Of a stretch of DNA of 42,639 bases, positions 27,312 through 37,167 are shown piece after piece. The stretch is from positions 1-42,639 of the forward strand of contig JACVRA010000322.1 in assembly GCA_019828545.1 (NCBI GenBank). Reading direction: 5' to 3'. This DNA is from Paracamarosporium sp. OC-R06-R3 (lineage: Eukaryota > Ascomycota > Dothideomycetes > Pleosporales > Didymosphaeriaceae). The notes under the pieces were generated by a model. That model ran no database searches and was not told where the DNA came from. It saw nothing but the letters and a program-made list of their open reading frames with translations. Each line of letters opens with the position of its first letter. Positions within the stretch are counted from its first letter, which is position 1. The translations under genes were made by a program, and so were the position numbers.

Positions 27312-27515
27312 TTATTCTGGTTCGGCGGTGTCAGAGTTCCTTGACCCAATTGGTTCGCTTTGAGCTATTGCGCGCGAGTTTTGCATATCAGAGAAACACC
27401 GTGGAACAATCAAACACTTTCCGGGGTTATTCTGTAAGCTATCGTCCAATAAAAGAGTGACATTGCTTCCTACGACTACGGGTGCAGCGAGCGAAAGTAC
27501 GAAGAGAAAGACCAT
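27312..27515 (-). CDS. Possible second small secreted peptide
   Basis: A single open frame of 67 codons on the minus strand starts with a signal-peptide-like MVFLFVLSLAAPVVVG. It then has a short polar part with two cysteines and ends in SEPIGSRNSDTAEPE. The EPIGS word followed by DT and an acidic end also occurs in the putative precursor peptide 200 bp upstream on the same strand, which suggests a diverged relative or an old copy. There is no dibasic cleavage site and no intron evidence. It could be chance, since the frame is short and the GTG-rich region has other frames. Confidence 0.3.
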   Translation of the reverse strand: MVFLFVLSLAAPVVVGSNVTLLLDDSLQNNPGKCLIVPRCFSDMQNSRAIAQSEPIGSRNSDTAEPE

Positions 27516-27710
27516 TGTACCCTTTCCCAACTCAAGGAGTTCTTTCCACTTTGCCTTCCCAGCTCAATCAATAAAAACCCACGGCTACGTAATATCCTCG
27601 ACCATACTGTTACCAGTAAGGGAACTAGCCCGCTGTAAAGTGGACGCTCTAAATATGTGTCAAATTACAGTCTATGTTGCTTAAGATGCAGGGAATTTAC
27701 ATTTGACAGC

Positions 27711-27973
27711 TCAGCGGTACTCAGATGATGGCTCCGCTTCCTCCTCAGTAGTTTCGTCTTGGGTATCCCATTGCCAAATGAATGAGCCGATCGGTTCGCG
27801 TGCCTGCGATGAATAGTCAGTCGACTGGAAAAGTGAAACTCCATTCAAGGACTTACCTCGATGTCTGCCTTAATTTTCTCTCCGAGTGTGTTTTTCTTGA
27901 TCACTGCAGCAGGGGCAGCAGCAGCAGAAGTAATCAGGCCCAAAGCGGCAAGAAATACGGTTGAAAACTTCAT
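27711..27973 (-). CDS. Small secreted peptide, candidate RiPP precursor
   Basis: Two exons on the minus strand: 27973-27857 and 27803-27711, joined by a 53 bp GTAAGT/CAG intron (69 aa). A clear signal peptide (MKFSTVFLAALGLITSAAAA, cut near APA) is followed by VIKKNTLGEKIKADIE with a KK pair that Kex2 might cut. The second exon gives AREPIGSFIWQWDTQDE and ends in a very acidic tail (TTEEEAEPSSEYR). The Ile/Phe/Trp-rich stretch IGSFIWQWD resembles the aromatic cores of dikaritin precursors (ustiloxin, phomopsin, asperipin), which are also secreted, Kex2-cut and modified by UstYa oxidases. Unlike those, only one core-like copy is present. It lies between two UstYa-like genes and diverges from copy 2. 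The function is inferred from context. A small secreted effector is the alternative. Confidence 0.6.
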
Positions 27974-28502
27974 GTTGAAAGATGTTATGAGTATTTGGGT
28001 TTTTCCTGGGATTGTTGGGCTACACTGAAGATTAGACAAAGCCGTGGCGTGATGTAGCTAGAGGAAATGGTATTGTCTCGAACTTATACACATCTCTAGA
28101 AACTGTCGAGATTGTGGTGTCTTTTCTCCAAAGTAGACGATGACTAGGCATATCGTAGTTTTCAAAAGGGTCGTAATCTTGCATACCGATTAGTGCTTCT
28201 ACGAGTTGCGATGCTTGAAAACGTTATATGCATGCTTACTGTGGAGCACCGATACGCCATGAGGAACTTTGGAAGTTTCGAGCCTTGGGTAAGCGTCAGA
28301 AGGATCGAATGCATGATTATGTCTCGGAAAAGTAATCCCCGAAATGGATTATGCACTGTTTGATTAGACACCGTTACAATCCTATCTCCATACCCTCTTT
28401 CACTTGTCTTGTGCTTTTTGTTGTCCTCCATCAAACTTCTACTACGAGCCTTGAGCACTTTGACCTTGTCACTGATCGTCTTCTGTCTGTTCACAAGACG
28501 AT
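27974..28502. promoter_or_regulatory. Divergent promoter, precursor peptide / UstYa-like copy 2
   Basis: The 529 bp lie between the start codons of the minus-strand peptide gene and the plus-strand UstYa-like gene. The two genes may therefore be co-expressed. No specific binding site is convincing. Confidence 0.45.
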
Positions 28503-29428
28503 ATGGGGATATTCAATTTTCGCAGAAAAGACTCAGACTTTGTCTACGAAAAGGCATCTGGATCTTCTGAAGATGGGTACGCCAGCGATGAAGCTCAAAC
28601 ATTCCTCACCAAGGACAGACGGCGAGTCTATTTTTCGGAGCCTCGAAAGTGTGGACTATCCATCTTGTCACTTGTGAGTTCAGCAATTGTGAACGTTCTA
28701 CTCGTGGGCTTCATAGCGTATCAGTATGCGCATCGAGGGGCAAATAGTCCTCTGTTCCCAGAGCTAGTCTACTGTAAGCTTCGCAAGACGTACCGCCATG
28801 TTCAAACTTGATTCTAATCTTCACCATTAGCGCCTGCAAACGAGGCCATCAGCTATGAAACTAAAATTTTCACCAGCGGTTTTGGTCACCAAAGAACTAA
28901 GTATATGGGCGACAGTTACGAGGCTGACGAGGAATGGGCGAAGCTGTACCCGAGGACTGTCGTTCGGATACCGAGGTCACAGGCCGAGAAGTTGGCTAAC
29001 AAGACTATCCCGATCGCTGGCGACGAAGACCACTTTCCAGTGCTAATCACGGTTTTCCACCTCATGCACTGCCTAGACTCAATCAGGCATCTCTACTTTG
29101 GTCACAACAAGAATATGGATCCCAATCCTGTGATCAACGATGCTGTATTGGAGGGTCCTCATATTGACCACTGCTTTGATTCTCTCCGGCAGAGCATCAT
29201 GTGCGCGTCAGACGTGGCCCCAGTTCCATATCATTGGGTTCCCTCGAAAAAGAAAGCTCTTGGATCTTTGGGCGTACAACACACGTGCCGAAGTGAGTCC
29301 ACCGATTGATATATAGAAATACCACTGATGAAAACGCAGATTATGAGAAGTTGGTTGAATGGTCGATCGAACCAGAGCGTGATATTCGGGGTTGGGATGA
29401 GTCGATCAAGCCAAGCACTATCGAATAA
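28503..29428 (+). CDS. UstYa-like (DUF3328) oxidase, copy 2
   Basis: Three exons: 28503-28773, 28831-29292, 29340-29428 (273 aa). A cytosolic, charged N-terminus precedes one transmembrane helix (ILSLVSSAIVNVLLVGFIAYQY). The joined LVYSPANEAISYETKIF is the family N-terminal motif (SPA-x2-A-x2-YE). HLMHC and HIDHC are the two HxxHC motifs. The second is followed by FDSLRQSIMCASDVAPVPY, and the end holds HTCRNYEKLVEWSIE. All signature elements of a functional UstYa protein are present, so it should be a membrane-bound oxidase of the secretory pathway acting on a peptide. It diverges from the candidate precursor peptide gene, the arrangement expected of a RiPP maturation pair. Introns are 57 and 47 bp. 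Confidence 0.9.
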
Positions 29429-30180
29429 CTTGCACGTACAACTAGAATATTTCATGTGAAATGACGGATGGTTCATCTAGCAGTAGCAACTTTCATTACA
29501 ATGGGAAAACCCACACAATCCTAGCTAGCGTCTTGTTGATAAATTTTTAAATATGTGTACTACGATGAGTAAACTTCCTCGCTCTCTAGTTTTGGCCGAC
29601 AAAACTACTCCAACATACACACTGTGTGCTAGATTCTGCAAGGTTTGATACGGATCAGATCTATCACACGAGGCTCGACCAATCTGAGAGTAAGAGATAA
29701 TAATCACGATATGCACACAGCCAAAATGGTTACATTGAGTGACCAATGGGACTGAGGTTCTTAGGAGGGTGCTCAGTTCTTTGCTCACAATACTTTGCAA
29801 TAAGTGAGGACCATTGAAAAGCATGCATACCCCACCTACCCAGCATATTGTGTTACTGCTTATCATGACGTGTCAGCTGAGCATAAAGTAATCATGCAGC
29901 AGAGTAACGTATAATGCATGCATGAGCTAGTCACGCCGAGCCTCTAGGTATGCTGGTGATGGGTCTGCAACAACACGCATAAGCGCTAAGTATATCTAGG
30001 TAGTCATCATACCGGAACAAGAACTTCACCAACCACTTGCGCATGGCACGGTTATGGAAGTTTAGTGAGCGGCAGCTCTAAGATTTTTTTTCGATTCCTT
30101 AGTCTTTTCACAATCGGAAGATTGGATCATTTCTCAGAGCCTGAACATCAAGTTTCAACCTTTTCAATTCAAGTTGAGGT
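29429..30180. other. Intergenic upstream of variant UstYa copy 3
   Basis: No supported gene in 752 bp. TGACGTGTCA at 29866-29875 is a near-palindromic ACGT-core word of the bZIP/CRE type, about 310 bp before the next start codon. Confidence 0.5.
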
Positions 30181-31009
30181 ATGGAGCCCCTGAGACATAA
30201 AGATTGTTCTCCAGTAATTTCTGGCGACGAGTCCCAGGAGACACTCACTCTAGAAAACTACGACAATTACGTGCCGAAGAAGAGTCGTTGGAAATCAGCT
30301 CTACACTCTACAGCTTTCAGGATAAGTTTCGCTCTGTCGACAGTCCTCCTGCTACTTCTCGTCTCGTTCTCTACGTTGGCAGATAGTGGCATGCGCTACG
30401 ATTGCGGTAGCTCCCCAATTGAAGCGGCCTCCAAAAGTTGTACATTCGATCTGCTCGCCTTCGCGTGGGTACCAATACCGTGCTTCGATGCCGAGTAAGT
30501 CCTGATCTTCTCAAAAAAAAAAAAAAAAAACTGGCAGTGTTATGTGAACAATAGAATTTTGGAAGTCCCCGGGCGTTCCACTTAGCGCTTCGAGATATTG
30601 GGGTGTCGCAATCACTGATAATTTGAGCCTGGCAGATTGTATAGCCAATACGATCCCTATCATGATTTCGATTTCTACTATGACCTTAACCGCACCCGTC
30701 AAATATCGATCGAAGAGTTGAAAAAAGGGATAAACCCGCGTGTTTACACATCGGGAAGATACCATCGGACGCATTGCACCTACGCGTGGCAGACGCTGCA
30801 GCGAGCTGTTCTGAGTGGTTATAAGCTTAGTGACAATAAGACGCTGAATGCGGGACGTGAGTGACTCCACTCCCTTCAAGAACTTTGTGTATTAATTTTT
30901 CAATTCGGTAGATTATGATCACTGCTCATACTATATCATTAACGTTGATCCTGATTATCGAGCAAGGTTTCGCATGGATTATTTGCATTGCCAAAGAATG
31001 GGGGGTTAA
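30181..31009 (+). CDS. UstYa-like variant oxidase, copy 3 (Cys-containing group)
   Basis: Three exons: 30181-30494, 30636-30856, 30912-31009 (210 aa). A transmembrane helix (ISFALSTVLLLLLVSF) is followed by YDCGSSPIEA, SCTFDLLAFAWVPIPCFD, and then HRTHC and HYDHC, two HxxHC motifs as in UstYa proteins. The lumenal part between helix and first HxxHC has cysteines not found in canonical members and lacks the SPA-YE motif. Copy 4 shares this layout, so these two form a separate group. The last exon supplies HYDHC, and both introns are needed for the motif set. Intron 1 is long for this window (141 bp) and contains 18 consecutive A (30513-30530). A peptide oxidase role is inferred from the HxxHC pair and neighbours. 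Confidence 0.8.
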
Positions 31010-31327
31010 TAGGCAGCGACAGCTGTATTAGAATCCCGGGAGACGGCCTCATGTTCACATAACAATGAACCAGCTAGATTTAGTAGTGATTTCGAAAATT
31101 AAATATGATCTTCACGGCCACTTCGCATGTCTCACGCGGAAAAGAAAAGCAAACGTGCACAGATCAAGCTCACACGTGATTGGCAGGGTCACAGAAAGTA
31201 GCTGCCTAGAGACTAGCGGGTGGCTGCATCCCTGCACACGACAGCATGGACTATATAATTCTACATTTCCCACCTCTGTAAGTTGATAAACATCCACCAT
31301 ATCGTTTTGGCGTCCCTTATTCGCGCC
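31010..31327. other. Short intergenic region before kinesin gene
   Basis: Holds a CACGTG box at 31173-31178, about 150 bp before the next start, and a TATAATT-like word near 31254. Nothing coding is seen. Confidence 0.45.
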
Positions 31328-32811
31328 ATGGAACGTTTCTATCTTGAGAATGTTTCCAAATATCACTCACTCGTCAATGCACTTGACCCTTTCCCAAAAC
31401 CTCGAATATCAAAAGGGAAACCAGGTCCCAATATGATTGTCAGTGCCAGGATTCGGCCTCTGTCAGAGAACGAAGGCTTCCCTTCTGCCACTTTCCCTCG
31501 AGCGAACCAGAACAATGTGGTGGACATTCACGATCTGTACAATCATCCTAAAGGCATTCCGATCCTGAAGGTATGCAGTTTTCATTTCAGCAACAAGAGG
31601 CCGTATTGCTGATTTTAGATATTTTTAGTCCTCAGAATACCAAGTAGATCGACTTTTCAACATGGACTCTACCACTGAGCAGATCTACGAAGAACTCATC
31701 GTTGACCTAGTCCCACATGCTTGGAATGGGGGTGTTGGAACCTTATTCGCCTATGGTCAGACAGGCTCTGGCAAGACCTTCACGATTAGCAGGGTGGAGG
31801 AGCTCATAGCAGAAACGATAATGAGTGGGAACCTTGAAGGAAAGAGGGATGTCTACATGACCATGATTGATCTCGCAGGAAACGCCGCATTCGACCTATT
31901 GAATCAGCGTCAACCCATAACCCTCCTTCAAGATTCCTCTGGTGCTACTCAAATGGTAGGTGCACAGGAGAACCAGGTATTCAACCGGGACGACATGAGG
32001 GCTATGGTCGAGCGCGCTACCTCATTCAGACGCACGGCACCAACGCTCAAGAACCCCGCTTCCTCGCGTTCGCATGCGATTTGCCGCATTAGAATCAAGA
32101 ACCCGGCCAATGGCTCAGACGGTCTGCTGTATCTGGTTGATCTCGCAGGGTCAGAAGCTGCTCGCGATGTTGTGGTGCATGGGGCGGACCGGATGCGCGA
32201 GACAAAGCAGATCAATATCAGTCTTTCGGTACTAAAAGACTGCATTCGTGCGAAGGCTCAAGCGGATACTGCGGCAACTCAGGACAGGGAGAAGTCGGGC
32301 CAGAAAGTACCACACATCCCATTCAGACAAAGTGCGCTGACGAGAGTCTTGAAACACGTATTCGATCCCACAAGTACCCGAGGGTGCCAGACAATCGTGA
32401 TAGCTTGTGTCAATCCGAGTCTTGCGGATGTTGGACCGACTAAGAACACATTGCGGTTTGCGGAGTTGTTGCGCGTAGTGGTTCCAGTAACGGGTAAGAG
32501 CGACACAGAGAGGAAGTCAGCTATACACTGGACGAACATGCAATTGAGGGAATGGATCAAAGAGAACGTAAGTTGAATTCACACGCTGCAGTGCTATCCT
32601 GAACCGTAAAACTGACAAGAGCATGGCTAAGGCTGGCAACCCCCCAATCCTAAGCAATGTTGTAGCTCCGCGTGAATCAGGAGCCCAACTCTTCAAGCTC
32701 TCCAAGGAAGAGATTGACTATCGATGTCAAAGGTGTTCTGGAGTCAAGAGGGAGCAAGCACAAGCCTTTCGTTCTAAACTGTGGGAGATGTACATCAGTC
32801 TGGAGACGTGA
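31328..32811 (+). CDS. Kinesin motor-domain protein
   Basis: Three exons: 31328-31570, 31629-32567, 32620-32811 (457 aa). It is a microtubule motor ATPase. It shows the first strand IVSARIRPLSENE, the P-loop FAYGQTGSGKT (GQTGSGKT at 124-131), switch I NPASSRSHA (SSRSHA at 226-231), switch II YLVDLAGSE (DLAGSE at 252-257), and the HIPFRQSALTRVLKHVF and IACVNPSLADVGPTKNTLRFAELLR segments at the end of the motor. This order and the neck-less short N-terminus resemble the kinesin-13 group. A compact C-terminal piece (LSKEEIDYRCQRC...EQAQAFRSKLWEMYISLET) follows; I recall a similar tail in fungal paralogues. There is no coiled-coil stalk. All nucleotide-binding motifs are intact. Its place between UstYa-like genes is odd. 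Confidence 0.9.
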
Positions 32812-34119
32812 GGGAGAGAAGATGGATTCGGCGTTCCGGTGGAAACAGGTCCACGCATATTGACATCACAATCGGTTTCCAAAACTTGGCTGCGTCAACA
32901 TGGGATCTATTGTTTACGAATACTAAATCTCTATGGTCGTCATCTCAAGGGATATTCGAGGCTAGGAACCCATTGTAATGATAGATTTTCTTCATAATCC
33001 TGTGCAAAGCATTGTGTATCGGTGCTAGACAATGAGGCTAATGAAAAATTGTAGGTAATTAGCTTGCTTGTTGGGGAGCGTTGGACTTGGACTTGCATGG
33101 TTGTCTGGACGATATTCTTGTGGTCGTCGTTAAAACGGGCTGATTGATATGTCTCGTTCTAAACCCTGTCATATGCGTGATTTAAAGACACGTAGGAAGT
33201 ATTACAGATCTATTTCCTCTGAATCGTGATTCATATTCTAGGTTGAGTATGGAGCAATTCTGATTCAATCACAACACAAAAGCTTCAAGGTGAGCAACGA
33301 TTGGATAATCAACAAAAGTATGGGCAGCGTCTCCTCAAGAAGAATCTGTCTTCCTTGGAGCTATAGAAAGCCCCCTGTCGCCAATAAAGTGGTATTGCTC
33401 TTCTAGGTCTACGTTGTTCAGACGGTTTCGCGCGCTGGACATTGTTCTAGGAATTAGTCATCAAGGCCTGTCCGACATTGCAAAACTCGTGCTGTCGAGC
33501 CGAGCAGAGTGTGCCAGCGGCAGGTGTGATGCCAGATATGGATCGAAAGCTGCGATGAATCGACTCGACAAAAATTTTGTTTTTGTGAATTAGGCTCCCA
33601 CTGAGCGCATAATAGCTACCCCGGTTCCAGGGCTGCATCATTGCATCGAAACCGACTGTCCAGGGAAAAGGTCTGGTCTTCCCAGAACGTATTTGGTGTC
33701 CTGCTTACGGTGAGTTACACGCAAGGTAAGATAAGCCACATCTCTCGATCAAGGTTGCTTTTACGCTAAGGCCTAGTAGGTATACCTCGGTGCTTAGGTA
33801 TCTTGGCTGACAATCACGCAAGATGTCGATACATGCAAGATTACTGAGCTGGTCCTCTTTCTCATTTAGCAAATACTTGCATGACTCGCGGCGTATGCAC
33901 TTGCATGCATGCTTTTTTTGTAAGCTTGCATGTAGATTATTCGAGGTAATCGATGACATTAGAATCGATGCCGAAGAAGCAGCTTATTGAAAAAAGTACA
34001 AATAACACCGCACCACGTGATCCAACGGTCACATTCTTACCTTCTCATTCCCCAAACGTGATGTAGGACTGAGAAAACTCAACTCTGAATTCTTCTTCTC
34101 CTAATTAGCATTGTCCAAT
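32812..34119. other. Intergenic, no gene seen
   Basis: About 1.3 kb with only short frames, lying between the kinesin gene and UstYa-like copy 4. A CACGTG box lies at 34014-34019, about 100 bp before the next ATG. Confidence 0.5.
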
Positions 34120-35001
34120 ATGCCCAACACTAAAATGTGGCCGGCTCCATTGAAAGATTTCAAAGATCGGTAAGTTCCGCTTCAAGTAATGCCATTGCGA
34201 GGCCATCAAACTGAATTTTGCTCCAGTTTCATGTCTCCACTTTCTCCAACATACACAGAAGTGCCCGATGGCGATTCAGAGAAGAGCTCTGAAAATGGTT
34301 CAGGCTTTATGGATAAGCAAGAGCCCATTGCAGCGAAGCCGAACCGTCATCCAAGGCTCCTCCTGGCTTTCCTACTCCTTGCAATTGGGGCTGGCCTAGG
34401 TCTTCTGATTGCGTCGATTGTACACAGAACCGGAGCTGATTCAGAAGCTCCTGCTTCTGAAATGGGGTCCCACGAACACAGTGCGCCCATTGCTGTCGCC
34501 TGTCAACCTTCTTATGAGTCAACACCACAACCCAAATTGATCCACGACTGCGGATACGACATTGCGTCGGCCAAGGCCGCTGACTGTGCTTTCGACGTGC
34601 TCTCCAAGACTTGGGTCCCCAAGCCGTGCTACGACTCCGAAACCGACACCGAGTTCCGCGAGTGGATCCTCAACCCGAATCGCACAGGCGGTGCATTCCC
34701 ATACTTTCTTTCCAGCACCATGTCTGCCGATACGCGCGTCGACGGTATCGATGCGCTATCGGCCATACCCAGGGACAAGTGGGTATGGACCCACGGGGGA
34801 GAGCATGTTGGGCACTGCATCTTTGTGATGCGCAGGGTCCACCGTGCACTTGAAGGGAAGTTCAGGTGGAGCGACGATGTGGCGAATTTTGATCATACGT
34901 CGCATTGTGCACATCAAATCTTAGAGAATGTATTGGACAAGGCGCCGTTGGAGGGGGCGACAGCCACTTTGAAGGTGAAATTCGATAAGTGTACGCATTG
35001 A
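34120..35001 (+). CDS. UstYa-like variant oxidase, copy 4 (Cys-containing group)
   Basis: Two exons: 34120-34169 and 34227-35001, with a 57 bp intron (274 aa). The N-terminus is cytosolic and Ser/Glu-rich. One transmembrane helix (LLLAFLLLAIGAGLGLLIASIV) is followed by HDCGYDIASAKAADCAFDVL and SKTWVPKPCYDSE, matching the cysteine layout of copy 3. The HxxHC motifs are HVGHC and HTSHC. The segment between holds FPYFLSS and a hydrophilic loop. As in copy 3 the SPA-YE motif of canonical UstYa proteins is missing. It is probably a secretory-pathway oxidase of the same superfamily. The 17-codon first exon fits by frame and by an ATG with A at -3. A later in-frame start (MSPLSP near 34231) is possible if that exon is not used. 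Confidence 0.8.
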
Positions 35002-36260
35002 GAGAGAGAAGTTTTTCTTCGACGCTATTTCAGTGCGTGTGTAGCCACAGTCCGCCTGCTGTGTTTTTGTATCGTTGCTTATGTGTTTGCGCCCATCTAC
35101 ACCCATTTTAAGAAGAATGCACCATTTTACATGGTAGGTAGCAGATCTTGAGTACTCATTTTGGAATCATCTTATAGTCGGAGTAGTGCTTGGAGTAGAA
35201 TGAACATCAATAATTCATTTACTCGTCTCATCTCGACTTACACAAGAGAAATGCTTGGTGTGACATAGGCTCGGACACTCGGTGCGCCTGGTCGACGACC
35301 TTCCATCAATGCGCAAACTATTTTGAAATCCAGTCGCCAACTTCAAGATGTATGATTAACTCATATATCCTACATATATCGTAAGACGCGCACGCCGCTA
35401 GATTTGCACATTTAACACTGCTCCCACGGCAATCGGTCCCGTTCTCAAGTCTCCCACGTTCTTTTCATCGACACTAATATCGTCCTTCTACAGTCAGTAT
35501 CACATCGCTATACGTATAATCGTGATGCGCTGTATAGTAAACCAGTGCGAAGCTGTTTGGCATTGGCCTCACGGTCCTCTCTCGCGTGACATCAGTGCAC
35601 ATGTACCCTACCCCGCACTTGACGCTTATGCTTACCAAGATTGTTATACTGTATGCTTATGGTCTCGTTGCAGAAACCTTGAGCATGCACATGTATAGTA
35701 AACTCGCTGTATAGATCCACTCCTAGGCAAAGCACGGAGAACCCATTTCCAGGCAACGCATGGAGAAACCTTGGGTTGTGGGTCTCCGTGTTCGCACGAG
35801 ATAGGGTGATTGGGCCGATGCGGGTGTTATCGCCAACCGCATGAGCTGAGGTAGATCTATCGTGCTAGGTGCCGATCTAGCGCGCCAATACAGCCAGTAG
35901 AATTTCAGAAACCAGGTGGGCAAGATGATGCAGCATGTGTAATTCCGATCTTAGCCAGTCTGTAGAGCTACACTTGCTGAACGCAGCCTAGTATGAAAAT
36001 TGTACTGAGACTATGATGTGAAGACGGTTACTGGTGACTTGCGCTTACCTCGTGGCTCTCGACGGTAATATGAAGCTTTCTTCTCGGTGTGTTAAGAATG
36101 GAATCGTTGTCGAACAAACATATGACTGCATTCACTTGGTGGTAGTTGATTCTACTCGGCCGAGTAGCTTCTACTACGAGGCGCTCGCAAAGCATCACAG
36201 TTCTCTCTTCAACGGCGCGGTTGCTCCGAACCGCTGCAGCATCCGAACGCCAGCTCAAAC
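35002..36260. other. Intergenic, no gene seen
   Basis: Between UstYa-like copy 4 and the bZIP gene. Short frames on both strands lack motifs. It is likely the promoter and 5' leader of the bZIP gene, and an additional upstream exon cannot be excluded. Confidence 0.45.
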
Positions 36261-37167
36261 ATGGTCATCAATGAAACTCAGCTTGACAAGAGGAGACGCC
36301 AAAATCGGGATTCGCAACGGCGGTTTAGTGAGCAAGCTTTCCCATAAGGCCGCACTGAAGCCGACTAACTGAGAAGTTGCAGGAGAGAGAAACAAGGCGA
36401 GGCGTTCGAATTCGTGGGGCAATCTGACCAGCAGCCACGGGCAACAACTTGCAACCCTTGACGATCTGTCAACGTCGCTGGGTTCAAGCACCGGTAACCT
36501 ATCATCAGAGCACCCTAACACATATATCTCGGACGATTACCATAGTATTCTTTCGCTTAAGGGCTGCCCGGAAGGATACAATGACTGGCCGAGCAACAAG
36601 ACGCAGTCTACCCCGCGCGAGGAGGTGATGTACCGCCATGGAGCGCAAACCAATGGCTCCAATGTTTTATCGTCGGGACAGATGAGTCTGCCACCACTTA
36701 ACGAACAGTTCCCACTACAAAGTGTTTCTATAAATGGCGATAATGTAAACTCAAGTCGCCAGCAAGAGCAGCAGCAGCAGAACGACTTCGGACATACAAG
36801 TGCAAGTAGGAAAGATGGGATGCTTTCCCCCATCTCCCTGTTTGGTGCGGATACACTCATGACCTCAGAGGTTTTGAAGCCAAATCGGCCTCAAGAGTTA
36901 CTCTTATCACACCCTGGGCAGAGGGTGGGTAGAAGGTCTGGGTCCAGGGCGGAGCAAATGATATCGGATGTAGTAAAGCTCTACGATTTTGGCATCAGTC
37001 TTTCGCTGTTTCCTGAGGATCCGTCACTGCGAAATTCATTAAGGAGAATGAAGGAGAGGTTTCAGAGCTTGGTGGTGTTGGGAGATGTTTCATCCGTTGA
37101 GGGGGATCCAGACGACGGAGATTCTGCAGATAGAGAGAGCGATGACGAGCAGGAGTTCGGTGAATGA
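36261..37167 (+). CDS. bZIP transcription factor, putative cluster regulator
   Basis: Two exons: 36261-36327 and 36383-37167, with a 55 bp intron (283 aa). The basic region is DKRRRQNRDSQRRFRERNK (9-27), with the N-x7-R spacing (Asn15, Arg23) that defines bZIP DNA-binding helices. The splice falls inside it and completes FRER. A short, imperfect zipper follows with leucines in heptads (QQLATLDDLSTSL and GNL). The rest is Ser/Gln/Asn-rich (including QEQQQQN) with an acidic end (DGDSADRESDDEQEFGE), typical of an activation region. Residues near 215-255 (MISDVVKLYDFGISLSLFPED) form a possible small domain. It lies next to UstYa-like genes, so a pathway-specific role is plausible. ACGT-core words occur upstream of several genes here, but no binding is shown. 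Confidence 0.78.

Noticed and set aside
26679..34019. CACGTG boxes near 26679, 31173 and 34014 as a cluster-wide regulatory code
   Set aside because: The hexamer also occurs in coding DNA, introns and at the NCL1/RPL7 promoter. About ten are expected by chance in this length, so there is no enrichment.
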